Positions 10,411 to 19,212 of a DNA stretch of 51,638 bases are shown piece after piece. The notes under the pieces were generated by a model, which made no database searches, was not told the DNA's origin, and saw nothing but the letters and a program-made list of their open reading frames with translations. The position numbers and the translations under genes were made by a program. The stretch is taken from NCBI RefSeq assembly GCF_003429095.1, contig NZ_QVTE01000027.1, forward strand, positions 1 through 51,638, given 5' to 3'. Within the stretch, counting starts at the first letter, position 1; every line of letters starts with the position of its first letter. The DNA is from Peribacillus saganii (lineage in GTDB: Bacteria; Bacillota; Bacilli; Bacillales; DSM-1321).

Positions 10411-10454
10411 TTGACAATAAAATCTGCAAACTTTATCATTGATAATAGTTATCA
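10411..10454 (+). promoter_or_regulatory. nik promoter overlapped by a Fur-like box
   Basis: A -35 TTGACA (10411-10416) and a -10 TATCAT (10434-10439) are 17 bases apart. TGATAATAGTTATCA (10440-10454) differs at one position from the Bacillus Fur 7-1-7 consensus TGATAATNATTATCA and covers the transcription start. An overlapping half site (TTATCATTGATAAT) extends it into the -10. This suggests repression by a Fur-family regulator; the consensus fits Fur better than Zur or PerR. Confidence 0.7.
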
Positions 10455-10483
10455 TTTTCAACTGAAAAGGGGAGCAAGTTTTT

Positions 10484-12106
10484 ATGTCAAACCGTAAAAA
10501 TAAAAACCGATATTTACTTATTTCAGTTATGATTCTCATTTTTTCTATAACTTTAATTGGTTGTTCTAGTGAATCAGTAGAAAACTCAGATTCTGCCAGT
10601 GAAAGTAGCAATATGATTACTTTTGCTTGGCCTAGAGATATAGGCGAGATGAATCCGCATATCTACAATCCATCTCAATTATTTGCTCAATCTATGATAT
10701 ATGAACCTTTAGTTAGCTACCAAGATGGAGGCGAGCTCAAGCCACATTTAGCAGAGTCTTGGAAGATTTCTGAAGATGGGAAAGAATATGTATTTAACCT
10801 ACGCCAAGATGTTAAATTTTCTGATGGCACAAAATTTAATGCTGACATTGTGAAAAAAAACTTTGATGCAATACTAAATAATGCAGACATGCATGGTTGG
10901 TTAGGATTTATAACGAAGATTGATCAAACAGAGGTCATTAATGAATTTACATTTAAGTTAACATTAAAAGAGCCATATTATCCTACTATTCAGGAGTTAG
11001 CTGTCGTTCGCCCAGTCCGTTTCTTAGGAGAAGCAGGTTTTCCTAAAGATGATGACACATCAAAAGGTGTAGAAAAACCAGTCGGTACAGGTCCATGGGT
11101 ATTGGATGAGTATAAAGTAGATGAATTTGCTGTTTTTCAACGTAACGAAGATTATTGGGGAGAACTACCAAGTGTTGAGAAAATTAAAGTTAAAGTCATT
11201 CCTGATGCTGAAACACGTATCCTTGCTTTCGAAAAAGGCGACTTAGACCTTGTTTATGGTGAAGGTGTTATAAGTATAGATACATTTAAACAACTAGAAT
11301 CCGATGGTTCCTATGAAACTAGTATCTCTGAACCAGTTGCTACTAGACAACTAGTTATGAATACGAATAAAGAACAGCTTTCGGATATCCGTGTTCGTCA
11401 AGCATTACATTATGGATTTAATAAACAGGCAATGGTGGATGGCGTGACATCTGGTTTGGAAGAGAAGGCTGACTTTATCTTACCAACAAACTTGCCTTAC
11501 ACTTCAAATGTTGATGCGACCAAGGTTGAGTACAATGTTAATAAAGCGAAACAATTATTAGATGAGGCAGGCTGGAAGTTGCCAAAAGGTAAAACTGTAC
11601 GTGAAAAAGACGGGAAACCACTTGAAATTGAGTTAATGTACAACTCTGCTGAAATAATCCAAAAAACAATGGCTGAAACATTGCAGTCAGAGTGGTTGGG
11701 CTTAGGTGTAAAACTAAATATTGCAGGAGTGGAGCTTACCACTCAAGTGGAAAGATTCAAAGCTAATGAATTCGATATGAATTTCTATAGCAACTTTGGT
11801 GCTCCATATGACCCGCATACTTTCGTAAACATGATGGTCACAGAAGGATTTGGATTTAGAGAAGTGATTTCATCCTATCCTAACAAAGAAGAGTTTATGA
11901 ACCAAATAGTTGAAGTTCAACAAACAACGGATGAAAACGAGCGTCAACAACTTTACACGGTAATTTTAGGCTCTTTACAAGAGCAAAGTTCGATTGTACC
12001 TATTTCGTATATTAAGAAAATAGCAATCTATCAGAAAAATGTTTCCAATTTTACATTCCCTGCAAACCGAGATGAACATCCATTTACGGGAATCAGCGTA
12101 AAGTAG
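10484..12106 (+). CDS. nikA: nickel/metallophore ABC transporter substrate-binding lipoprotein (NikA-like)
   Basis: A 540-residue lipoprotein of the SBP_bac_5 family, held outside the membrane, that captures a metal complex for import. The signal peptide ends in lipobox LIGC (Cys27). Similarity to E. coli NikA is evident throughout: TFAWPRDIGEMNPHIYNPSQ, FAQSMIYEPLVSYQ, PVGTGPWVLDEYK and GAPYDPHTFVN. The Cnt/Opp1 metallophore systems of staphylococci have closely related binding proteins, so the ligand may be nickel, cobalt or a metal-opine complex. It heads a five-gene operon behind a Fur-boxed promoter, with GGGGAG before the ATG. Confidence 0.88.
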   Translation: MSNRKNKNRYLLISVMILIFSITLIGCSSESVENSDSASESSNMITFAWPRDIGEMNPHIYNPSQLFAQSMIYEPLVSYQDGGELKPHLAESWKISEDGKEYVFNLRQDVKFSDGTKFNADIVKKNFDAILNNADMHGWLGFITKIDQTEVINEFTFKLTLKEPYYPTIQELAVVRPVRFLGEAGFPKDDDTSKGVEKPVGTGPWVLDEYKVDEFAVFQRNEDYWGELPSVEKIKVKVIPDAETRILAFEKGDLDLVYGEGVISIDTFKQLESDGSYETSISEPVATRQLVMNTNKEQLSDIRVRQALHYGFNKQAMVDGVTSGLEEKADFILPTNLPYTSNVDATKVEYNVNKAKQLLDEAGWKLPKGKTVREKDGKPLEIELMYNSAEIIQKTMAETLQSEWLGLGVKLNIAGVELTTQVERFKANEFDMNFYSNFGAPYDPHTFVNMMVTEGFGFREVISSYPNKEEFMNQIVEVQQTTDENERQQLYTVILGSLQEQSSIVPISYIKKIAIYQKNVSNFTFPANRDEHPFTGISVK

Positions 12107-12129
12107 TAAGCGACAGGAGAGAGTTTTTC

Positions 12130-13074
12130 ATGGGTACTTATGTCTTGAAACGAATAATGACCATCATTCCAATTTTTCTTATTGCCACTCTGCTGACATT
12201 TGGAATGATAAACCTTTCGCCGGTGGATCCAGCTGAGGCTTACTTTACTGCTGCACATATCCAAGCTACAGATGAGATGTTGGAACAAAAAAGACATGAG
12301 TTCGGCTTAGATCAGCCTCTCCTAATTCAATATGTGAATGCCCTTATTAAGATATGCCAATTTGATTTTGGCATATCTTATGTTACGAATAAACCTGTAT
12401 GGGAAGAGATTACATCTCGAATGCCTGCAACTATTCAGCTGACTATAGGCAGTCTTTTGATTGCAATATTGGTAAGTATCCCCATTGGGTTTTTAGCAGG
12501 TATGAAGAAGAACACTGGAATTGATCATTTTAGTCGATTTCTTTCTTTTATAGGGGCATCCATCCCATCATTTTGGCTTGGATATTTATTCATTTTTTTC
12601 TTTTCTGTAAAACTAGACCTTTTCCCAGTTGAAGGTACGGGAACTTGGAAGCATTTAATTTTACCTTCACTCACGTTGGCTTTCCCTTTAATTGCTTTAT
12701 ATACTCGCCTGTTACGTGCAAGTGTTCTTGAAAATTTACAAGAGTCTTATGTGCTTTTTGCTCGGACGAGGGGAATTCATGAAAAAGTTATTATGGGGAA
12801 GCATGTATTAAGAATCGCTATTTCTCCTATGATTACTGGGCTTGGAATGAATTTAGGAAACTTGATGACTGGAGCTATCATTGTAGAGGCGGTCTTTTCA
12901 TGGCCAGGGTTTGGAAGGTATTTTATTGACGCTATTTTTAACCGTGATGTTCCTGTCATTCAAGGCTATGTGCTGTTGGCAGCGGGATTATTTCTAATAA
13001 GCAACTTGATAGTCGACCTTATCCAAATGTATATTGACCCGCGGATATCCAGAAAAGGAAGGCAGTACCAATGA
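12130..13074 (+). CDS. nikB: nickel/peptide ABC transporter permease (NikB-like)
   Basis: A 314-residue inner-membrane permease of the DppB/NikB type with about six membrane helices and the N-terminal MGTYVLKRIMTIIPIFLIAT helix. The segment GIHEKVIMGKHVLRIAISPM is the cytoplasmic EAA-type loop that meets the ATPases. It follows nikA by 23 bases with AGGAGAGAG before the ATG and overlaps nikC by 4 bases (ATGA). It pairs with NikC to form the channel. Confidence 0.88.
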   Translation: MGTYVLKRIMTIIPIFLIATLLTFGMINLSPVDPAEAYFTAAHIQATDEMLEQKRHEFGLDQPLLIQYVNALIKICQFDFGISYVTNKPVWEEITSRMPATIQLTIGSLLIAILVSIPIGFLAGMKKNTGIDHFSRFLSFIGASIPSFWLGYLFIFFFSVKLDLFPVEGTGTWKHLILPSLTLAFPLIALYTRLLRASVLENLQESYVLFARTRGIHEKVIMGKHVLRIAISPMITGLGMNLGNLMTGAIIVEAVFSWPGFGRYFIDAIFNRDVPVIQGYVLLAAGLFLISNLIVDLIQMYIDPRISRKGRQYQ

Positions 13075-13901
13075 AGGCGAAGTTTCGAGATATGTTAAAA
13101 AGTCAAAAAGTGATTGTGATTTGTTCTCTAATACTGTTCTTGTTATTTTTGATCACAATCTTTGCTCCTTGGATTGCACCGAATGATCCTATAGCTGTAA
13201 ATTTAGCTCATAAACTTCAACCACCTTCATTGGAGTACCCACTAGGAACAGATCACTTAGGTCGATGTACGTTTTCACGTATCCTATATGGGGCAAGAAT
13301 CTCGCTAGGATTTGCTTTCCTAATTTTTATTTCAGCTTTAAGTATGGGTTTAATAATTGGTATCATATCTGGGTATGTAGGTGGTTGGGTAGATCAATTG
13401 TTAATGAGATTCGGTGATGGTTTGATGGCGATCCCAAGCCTTTTGTTTGTTCTAGGTTTTGTTGGTATTTGGGGAGCTGGACTTAAACAAGTTGTTTTAG
13501 GATTAATTCTTGTCCAATGGGTTTATTACGCAAGGGTAATTCGAGGAATGGTACTAAGCCTGAAAGAACAGAACTATATTACTGCAGCTAAAATAAGTGG
13601 TTCTTCCACATGGATCATCATGAAGAAACATATTATTCCTAATGTTCTTCCATCACTAGCGGTAATGGGAACTTTAGAAATGGGTTGGGCAATTATGAAT
13701 TTATCATCTATGTCCTTCTTAGGTTTAGGTGTGCAACCCCCTACACCAGAGTGGGGGGCGATGATTCATGAAGGTAAGTCATATATCAGAACGAACCCAG
13801 CATTAATGATTTATCCGGGTTTAATGATCATGCTAGTTGTTATTACATTTAATTTATTGGGTGAATCACTATCAGAAAGATTTGGGGTTAAACGCCGCTA
13901 A
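13071..13901 (+). CDS. nikC: nickel/peptide ABC transporter permease (NikC-like)
   Basis: The second permease (276 aa) of DppC/NikC type. An N-terminal helix (about 16-35) is followed by the periplasmic-side motif PPSLEYPLGTDHLGRCTFSR, typical of this family, then about five helices. The ATPase-contact loop is AAKISGSSTWIIMKKHIIPN. Start and stop overlaps place it firmly in the operon. Confidence 0.88.
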   Translation: MKAKFRDMLKSQKVIVICSLILFLLFLITIFAPWIAPNDPIAVNLAHKLQPPSLEYPLGTDHLGRCTFSRILYGARISLGFAFLIFISALSMGLIIGIISGYVGGWVDQLLMRFGDGLMAIPSLLFVLGFVGIWGAGLKQVVLGLILVQWVYYARVIRGMVLSLKEQNYITAAKISGSSTWIIMKKHIIPNVLPSLAVMGTLEMGWAIMNLSSMSFLGLGVQPPTPEWGAMIHEGKSYIRTNPALMIYPGLMIMLVVITFNLLGESLSERFGVKRR

Positions 13902-13922
13902 CAAAAAAGGGGCTGTTGAATA

Positions 13923-14753
13923 ATGAAATCAAATGAGCAAAATATATTAAATGTAAGAGACTTACATGTACAAGTAAGAACCCCGGAAGGTTTGTCAACA
14001 CTTGTTCAGAATATCAACTTTGAAATGGAAAAAGGGAAGATTCTAGGTCTTGTTGGGGAAAGCGGTAGTGGGAAAACCATTACAAGTATGTCTATCTTGC
14101 AGCTGCTCGATAAGAAACGTATGAATATTGAAGGAAGCATTACACTACATGGTAGAGAATTGAATGGCTTAGAAAACAAAGAAATGCGGAAAATTCGAGG
14201 GAAGGATATTGCTTTTATTATGCAAAATCCGATGAATGCTTTTACTCCAGTTTTTACGATTGGTCATCAATTTGTGGAAACGATTAGAACTCATTCCTCA
14301 TTAAATAAAAAGCAAGCAAAGGAGCTTGCCATTGATACTATGCAAAGTGTAAATTTGCCCAATCCTGATAAATTATTAAAAAGCTATCCATTTCAATTGA
14401 GTGGAGGTATGCTTCAACGAGTGATGATTGCAATGGCTGCTTGCTTAAACCCTTCCGTTATAATCGCGGATGAACCCACTACAGCACTCGATCTTCATAA
14501 CCAATTATTAGTACTCCGTCTATTAGATAAAGTTCGTTCTAGATATGGGACATCTATTTTACTCATTTCCCATGACCTTGGGGTCATTTCAGAAATGGCA
14601 GATGATGTCATAGTAATGCAGTATGGCAGAATTGTCGAAAGTGCAAATGTGTTTGATTTATTTGACCATCCAGAACATGAGTACACAAAGAAGTTGCTAA
14701 GGACAAGGCCGACCTTGTATTCTCAGAAACAACCCTATACCTATATGTTATGA
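13923..14753 (+). CDS. nikD: nickel/peptide ABC transporter ATPase (NikD-like)
   Basis: First of two ATPases (276 aa). Walker A GESGSGKT (about residue 43), the signature LSGGMLQRVMIAMA and Walker B IIADEPTTALD are all present, so it should hydrolyse ATP. It lacks the long oligopeptide-binding C-terminal extension of OppD, as is usual for NikD. ATG 13923 has GGGGCTG upstream. Confidence 0.86.
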   Translation: MKSNEQNILNVRDLHVQVRTPEGLSTLVQNINFEMEKGKILGLVGESGSGKTITSMSILQLLDKKRMNIEGSITLHGRELNGLENKEMRKIRGKDIAFIMQNPMNAFTPVFTIGHQFVETIRTHSSLNKKQAKELAIDTMQSVNLPNPDKLLKSYPFQLSGGMLQRVMIAMAACLNPSVIIADEPTTALDLHNQLLVLRLLDKVRSRYGTSILLISHDLGVISEMADDVIVMQYGRIVESANVFDLFDHPEHEYTKKLLRTRPTLYSQKQPYTYML

Positions 14754-14787
14754 TAAACCCATTGAATCTTCCAAGGGGTGGAAACCA

Positions 14788-15636
14788 TTGAGCTTGCTAC
14801 AGGTAAAACAAGTAAGTCTTAGCTTTAATTCTAAGAAGCTTTTTAAAGGGAAGGATCTATCAAAAAAAGTTCTTAATGATATTTCCTTTGCTATTGAAGA
14901 GGGAACCTGTTTAGGTTTAATCGGAACAAGCGGAGCCGGTAAAAGTACCTTAGGAAAAGTAATTCTCGGGATTCAACGTCCACAGCAAGGTCAGGTGCTG
15001 TTTCAAGGATATGACATTTATAATGCGGATAAAGCAACCCAGCAAAAAATACGAAGGGATCTGCAAGTTGTATTTCAGGATTCGTATTCAGCTGTTAACC
15101 CCAGGATGACAGCTGAGCGTATTATCAGCGAGCCATTAGAGAACTATGAAAAACTAACCATAACAGAACAAAGAAAAAGGATTATTGAGCTATTAGAAAG
15201 AGTAGGATTAAGCGAAAAGGATTTAAAGAAATATCCGCATCAATTTAGCGGTGGACAATTACAAAGGATAAACATTGCTAGAGCAGTTGCTCTTAAACCT
15301 AAGTTAATCGTCCTTGACGAATCAGTCAGTAGTTTAGACATGGTTACACAAAGCTTAATTTTAGAATTATTAAACGAATTAAAGGATGACTTCGGCTTAT
15401 CTTATCTTTTTATTACACATGATATTAAAGCAGCCTTTTTAATTTCTGATACTTTGGGTGTGCTTGAAAAAGGAGAATTAATTGAGCTTTACGATTCAAA
15501 AGACCAGTTTTTTTCCTCGAAACACCCTATAGTTAAACGATTAAGAGATTCCATCCTTGCTGAACACCCACGTTTTCGTACACTTACAACGAAGGCAAAC
15601 TGGGTTAACACAAATAGATTATCCAAGCAATTGTAA
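14788..15636 (+). CDS. nikE: nickel/peptide ABC transporter ATPase (NikE-like)
   Basis: The second ATPase (282 aa), completing the importer. Walker A GTSGAGKST, signature FSGGQLQRINIARA and Walker B LIVLDES are intact. The start is TTG 14788, with GGGGTGG eight bases before it. The Q-loop region VVFQDSYSAVNPRMTAERII is of the NikE/OppF type. No metallophore synthesis genes (CntKLM type) follow, so the system imports free metal or scavenged chelates unless such genes lie elsewhere. Confidence 0.86.
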   Translation: MSLLQVKQVSLSFNSKKLFKGKDLSKKVLNDISFAIEEGTCLGLIGTSGAGKSTLGKVILGIQRPQQGQVLFQGYDIYNADKATQQKIRRDLQVVFQDSYSAVNPRMTAERIISEPLENYEKLTITEQRKRIIELLERVGLSEKDLKKYPHQFSGGQLQRINIARAVALKPKLIVLDESVSSLDMVTQSLILELLNELKDDFGLSYLFITHDIKAAFLISDTLGVLEKGELIELYDSKDQFFSSKHPIVKRLRDSILAEHPRFRTLTTKANWVNTNRLSKQL

Positions 15637-16083
15637 AGTCAGATAAAATAAATCATTATTTGATGCTAAGACTGCTCCAAAAACATCCAAAACGAAAAAT
15701 TCCGTCACTATAACCTCAGAGCAAAAAGCAGATGTATTCCACGCGATGAAGATCTTCTTTAAGATGGAAGATAGTAAGATGTATGGGGTAAGGACAGGGA
15801 AACCTGTCTTTTTCTACATAATGGAAGATATTATCCTTAAAGCTATTAGGTTTTTAATCATCTCACTACTTTTTGTGATTAGGATTTATAGGTGTTCTTT
15901 TAAGCGGAATGTTTTTTTATGGGATAGAAAACCTTCAGATATTATAGTGCGCCCCCCCAATAGCCAGATACAATAATTGTTCACCTTTCGAATGATTAAA
16001 ATGTGCTCAGGTTGCAGGAACATTGTGAACAGCCCAAATTCAATAGCTTCAATCGATTAAGTATGCATAAAGTAGGAGGACTT
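15637..16083 (+). other. gap after nikE with a terminator at 15791-15813
   Basis: GACAGG (15793-15798) and CCTGTC (15803-15808) around GAAA run into TTTTT, a likely nik operon terminator. A 76-codon open frame (15746-15976) overlaps the hairpin, has no ribosome-binding site and looks accidental. The rest is AT-rich with no recognised gene. Confidence 0.5.
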
Positions 16084-17442
16084 ATGAAATTGGCAACAAC
16101 AGATTCAATGGTCTTAAATAAAACTATATCCTATAGCCATAGGGAGTATTTAGTATTGGCCATTCCACTCATTATATCAGGCATTTCAACACCTATTTTA
16201 GGGGCTGTCGATACTGCTGTGGTTGGAAGGATTCCCGATCCGGCTTCAATAGGTGGAGTTGCTATTGGGGCCGTTATCTTTAATACGATGTATTGGCTGC
16301 TTGGATTCCTGCGAGTGAGTACAAGTGGATTTACTGCTCAGGCAGAAGGAGCGAATAATCAAAATGAAATGGTATTATCCTTTCTCAGGCCAATGATTTT
16401 AGCTATCTTGTTTGGCTTGTTTTTTATCTTTTTAAAGGGTCCCATTTTAACCATTGCCTTATCATTAATTGGAGGAAGTGAAGCGGTATCCATCTTTGCT
16501 TCCACCTATTTTTCTGTTCGAATTTGGGGAGCACCGTTTATTCTGCTTAGCTACGTGATTATTGGTTGGCTTATTGGAAGGGGAAAGGTTCACTTAGCTT
16601 TGGCTACTCAAATATGGATGAATGCCTTAAACATTATATTAGACCTTGTTTTTGTTTTAGGGTTAGGAATGGGAGTTAAGGGTGTTGCTTATGCCACTCT
16701 TATAGCTGAGGTTAGTGCTGTTGTGTTAGGGGCATGGCTTCTTTATTTGACCAATAAAGAGAAACTAGCCCATATAAGGTTATCAATGTTGCTAGAAACT
16801 GAACCAATTCTAAAAATGATGAAAATAAACAGAGATTTATTCCTGAGGACTGTATGTTTGCTCACGATGACCGTAATTTTTACATCTATTGGTGCAAGTA
16901 TGGGCGAAGTTACGTTAGCAGCCAATGCTATCTTATTGCAGATTCACTATATAATAGCTTATTTATTTGGAGGTTTCGCGAATGCCTCTAGTATATTGGT
17001 CGGTAGAGCTATAGGTGGGGGAAACTTGTTCCTTTATAAGCGTGCGTATACTCTTTCCGCTCAATGGGGATTAGGATCGGCCATTCTTTTGAGTTTAAGC
17101 GTACTTATTTTCGGAGAAAGTATAATCGCCTCATTTACGACAATTACAGAAGTAAAAGCAATGTCAGAAGACTTCCTAGTATGGATGCTTGTGTTTCCCA
17201 TCTTTGGTTTCTGGGGTTTGCAGTTAGAAGGGATTTTTTCTGGTGCTACTGAAGCAAAATCTATCCGGGATTCCATTGGTTTAGCATTGATTGTCTTTTT
17301 AATTGCACTTTGGTTGTTTGTACCTCGATATCAAAATCATGGATTATGGATCGCGTTTGTCGTATTTAGTTTATCTCGGTCTTTCTTTTTATCATTATTT
17401 ATTCCCAGATTAACTCGCGAAAAATTTACTAACAAAAACTAA
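16084..17442 (+). CDS. MATE family efflux transporter
   Basis: A 452-residue, twelve-helix exporter of the multidrug and toxic compound extrusion family, DinF-like subgroup, driven by sodium or protons. The typical N-terminal block is ISGISTPILGAVDTAVVGRI, and the two six-helix halves are visible. ATG 16084 is chosen for the strong AGGAGG before it; 27 further in-frame codons upstream have no such site. Its cargo cannot be read from sequence. Sitting directly behind a nik-type importer, it could export a chelator or simply a toxin or drug. Confidence 0.85.
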   Translation: MKLATTDSMVLNKTISYSHREYLVLAIPLIISGISTPILGAVDTAVVGRIPDPASIGGVAIGAVIFNTMYWLLGFLRVSTSGFTAQAEGANNQNEMVLSFLRPMILAILFGLFFIFLKGPILTIALSLIGGSEAVSIFASTYFSVRIWGAPFILLSYVIIGWLIGRGKVHLALATQIWMNALNIILDLVFVLGLGMGVKGVAYATLIAEVSAVVLGAWLLYLTNKEKLAHIRLSMLLETEPILKMMKINRDLFLRTVCLLTMTVIFTSIGASMGEVTLAANAILLQIHYIIAYLFGGFANASSILVGRAIGGGNLFLYKRAYTLSAQWGLGSAILLSLSVLIFGESIIASFTTITEVKAMSEDFLVWMLVFPIFGFWGLQLEGIFSGATEAKSIRDSIGLALIVFLIALWLFVPRYQNHGLWIAFVVFSLSRSFFLSLFIPRLTREKFTNKN

Positions 17443-17539
17443 ACTCTAGAATTCGATTATCTTAGTAAATAATAATACTTATAAATTTTGCTAACGCAAT
17501 CCAGTGAAAAATAGTAATATATCTTTTAAGACGCTTTGA

Positions 17540-17944
17540 TTTCTCCCTTCAGTAAACGTTGTACTTTATGATTCACTTCAGGAGAAAGGTGATTCAGTAT
17601 TTACTAATATTTCTTTATATGACCATTATATAGACCCGCCTGGAACTGCCTTAGGCTCCTTTGCCTTGAACGGAAGCGGTGGTGTCCTATTTGAAGTAAA
17701 AGGCCAAACTCAAAACTATGGTCAAAAGATGAAGGGGCAGCTGGTTAGAACTGTAAAAACAGGTGTAATGGGAATTTATAATAGTGTGGCAGATAGAAGT
17801 GTATATGAATCGAATCCGAGAATTACAATGAAATTCCAAACAGGGAGTATTTTCGATAATCAAGATAAAGAAGCTGATGCATTTGGGGGGAATCAGCTTC
17901 TTCCCTACTGTCATCTTTGGGTGCTTCCTCAGCAACTTCTGTAA
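17540..17944 (+). pseudogene. C-terminal remnant of an unidentified protein
   Basis: An open frame after a TGA at 17537 encodes about 134 residues without a convincing start. The segments DHYIDPPGTALGSFALNGSG, GGVLFEVKGQTQNYGQKM and GIYNSVADRSVYESNP look like a real conserved domain, not noise. I suspect, weakly, a zinc-carboxypeptidase-like (M14) C terminus. A TTG at 17666 would give only 92 residues and lacks a ribosome-binding site. The N terminus is missing, so I call it a fragment. Confidence 0.5.
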
Positions 17945-18363
17945 AGATATCCTCGTTATTTTCAGGAAAGCATATGGATGGAGAAGCCTTTGGTTCTAGA
18001 GTTGTAGTTTCTTAATTCTAAAGGATGCGTTAGTTTATAAGAATACAGGCCATACTTATTCCATTAAAGGGTGCTTTAGTTAAATAAGAACGACTAATTT
18101 TTAACAAAGAAAACTCGCCATTTTGGGACGAGTTTTGCTTTTTAATATGCCAGTTATGTTGTCAAAAGGACTGCCATTTCAGTGGATTTTTTTAGAAAAT
18201 CACCACAAAACGGAACCCTTTACACTAAGGAGAAGGGCTTTTTTGTCCGCGAGTTTGTCCTCGTCTTAATAATGTCCCATTTGAAATTATTGTATCGGAC
18301 CCTTGCAAAATATTGATATATAGCATTTTTTTTATCCTATTTTTTAATGTTTTATTTAAAGAT
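17945..18363 (+). other. gap with two terminator-like hairpins
   Basis: AAACTCG (18111-18117) with CGAGTTT (18129-18135) followed by TGCTTTTT, and ACCCTT with AAGGG (18214-18237) followed by CTTTTTT, are both terminator-like. No gene is seen. The DNA becomes very AT-rich just before attachment repeat B. Confidence 0.45.
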
Positions 18364-18383
18364 GAATGGGCGGCATGATGTAA
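18364..18383 (+). repeat. attachment-site repeat B
   Basis: Twenty bases identical to the groEL 3' end (10221-10240). To the left it shares GAT with copy C and not with groEL, as expected for a right-hand junction. It lies 139 bases before the recombinase fragment, the usual place for an element's attachment site. Confidence 0.85.
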
Positions 18384-18485
18384 GGCTTTTTGAGCCGAAC
18401 AACCGAGAAATAGTTAATGCTATTTTTCACCCGATTTCACTTAAGTTGTGAAGTAGTCATGTGAAAAACTTATATCGATAGCAAT

Positions 18486-18521
18486 AACCACTTCCTATAA
18501 AAAATTAGGGAGTGGTTTTTT
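18486..18521 (+). terminator. hairpin abutting the recombinase start codon
   Basis: AACCACTTCCTA (18486-18497) pairs with TAGGGAGTGGTT (18506-18517) and ends in six T directly before ATG 18522. The only Shine-Dalgarno candidate (GGGAG, 18508-18512) is inside the 3' arm, so the structure could both terminate transcription and hide the ribosome-binding site. Confidence 0.65.
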
Positions 18522-18920
18522 ATGTTGTTAAAATTTGCGTATCAAGACTTTTTGGATGACAGACGATTTAAGAACAACACAGAGAGAAACATTAGAAATT
18601 ATAAAACCCTTTTTGGTGAATTTGTAAGTTATTGCATTGAGAATGAGGTTGTAAGTGTTGAAGACCTAACATACAGTCTGTACGTCAATATATCTTTTAG
18701 AATGCCAAGGGCGGGTAATAAGGCGGGCACAATCAATACCAAAATCATGTGGATACGAGCATTTTTTAATTACATGGTTGAATGTGAAGTGATTACACAT
18801 AATCCTGCAGCAAAGGTTAAAAGACAAAAGGAACATGTTAAGATTGATGTTTTTAGTGATGACCAAATACGCCAAATGCTGAACTTCTACAGACGTATTA
18901 AACAAAGAGAGAAGAGTTAG
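18522..18920 (+). pseudogene. truncated tyrosine recombinase (integrase), N-terminal domain only
   Basis: The 132 residues form the core-binding (SAM-like) domain of phage-type integrases: FKNNTERNIRNYKTLFGEFV, then TINTKIMWIRAFFNYMVE and NPAAKVKRQKEHVKIDVFSD. The frame stops just where the catalytic domain should start. None of the R-H-x-x-R-Y active-site residues can be seen in the following 290 bases. It can bind DNA at most and cannot recombine alone. Placed beside repeat B, it marks the second element as a remnant. Confidence 0.82.
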
Positions 18921-19043
18921 GTTTTGGGTGTTAGCAGCCTGGTATTTTTCGATATGATTTGTAGGGTTATATAAAGTTTTAGTTACCCGATTTTAGTACC
19001 TTGCTAGACATGATGGAGGCTTTGAAAAGCCAAGATCATAAAT

Positions 19044-19078
19044 AAGCACTAAGCACCCATTATGGAGTGCTTTTTATT
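19044..19078 (+). terminator. terminator behind the recombinase fragment
   Basis: AAGCACT (19044-19050) pairs with AGTGCTT (19066-19072) and is followed by TTTTATTTT. The 292-base space between the recombinase and the next gene otherwise holds only the short frame at 19101. Confidence 0.7.
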
Positions 19079-19090
19079 TTGCAAAAGAAA

Positions 19091-19184
19091 GGTGAAGGGA
19101 ATGAAAATAAGTAATCACCTAAAATCATCATGTTGGTTGTTAAAGGTTAAGGTTTTTAGTCGATATTTACAAAGTAAATTATGA
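19091..19184 (+). pseudogene. 27-codon truncated copy of the small ORF at 19934
   Basis: GGTGAAGGGA precedes ATG 19101, and the first six codons (MKISNH) nearly match the 46-codon ORF at 19934 (MKISDH). Twenty-two bases (19091-19112) are identical to 19924-19945. After codon 7 the sequences diverge completely, so this is the broken upstream copy of a duplication that now brackets the stalk-domain gene. Confidence 0.55.
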
Positions 19185-19212
19185 ATGTATTGTTTTTTCG
19201 TGGAGGTAGGAA

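Noticed and set aside
17666..17944. A possible 92-residue gene starting at TTG 17666
   Set aside because: The coding character continues upstream of that TTG to a stop at 17537 and no ribosome-binding site is present, so it is better explained as a gene fragment.
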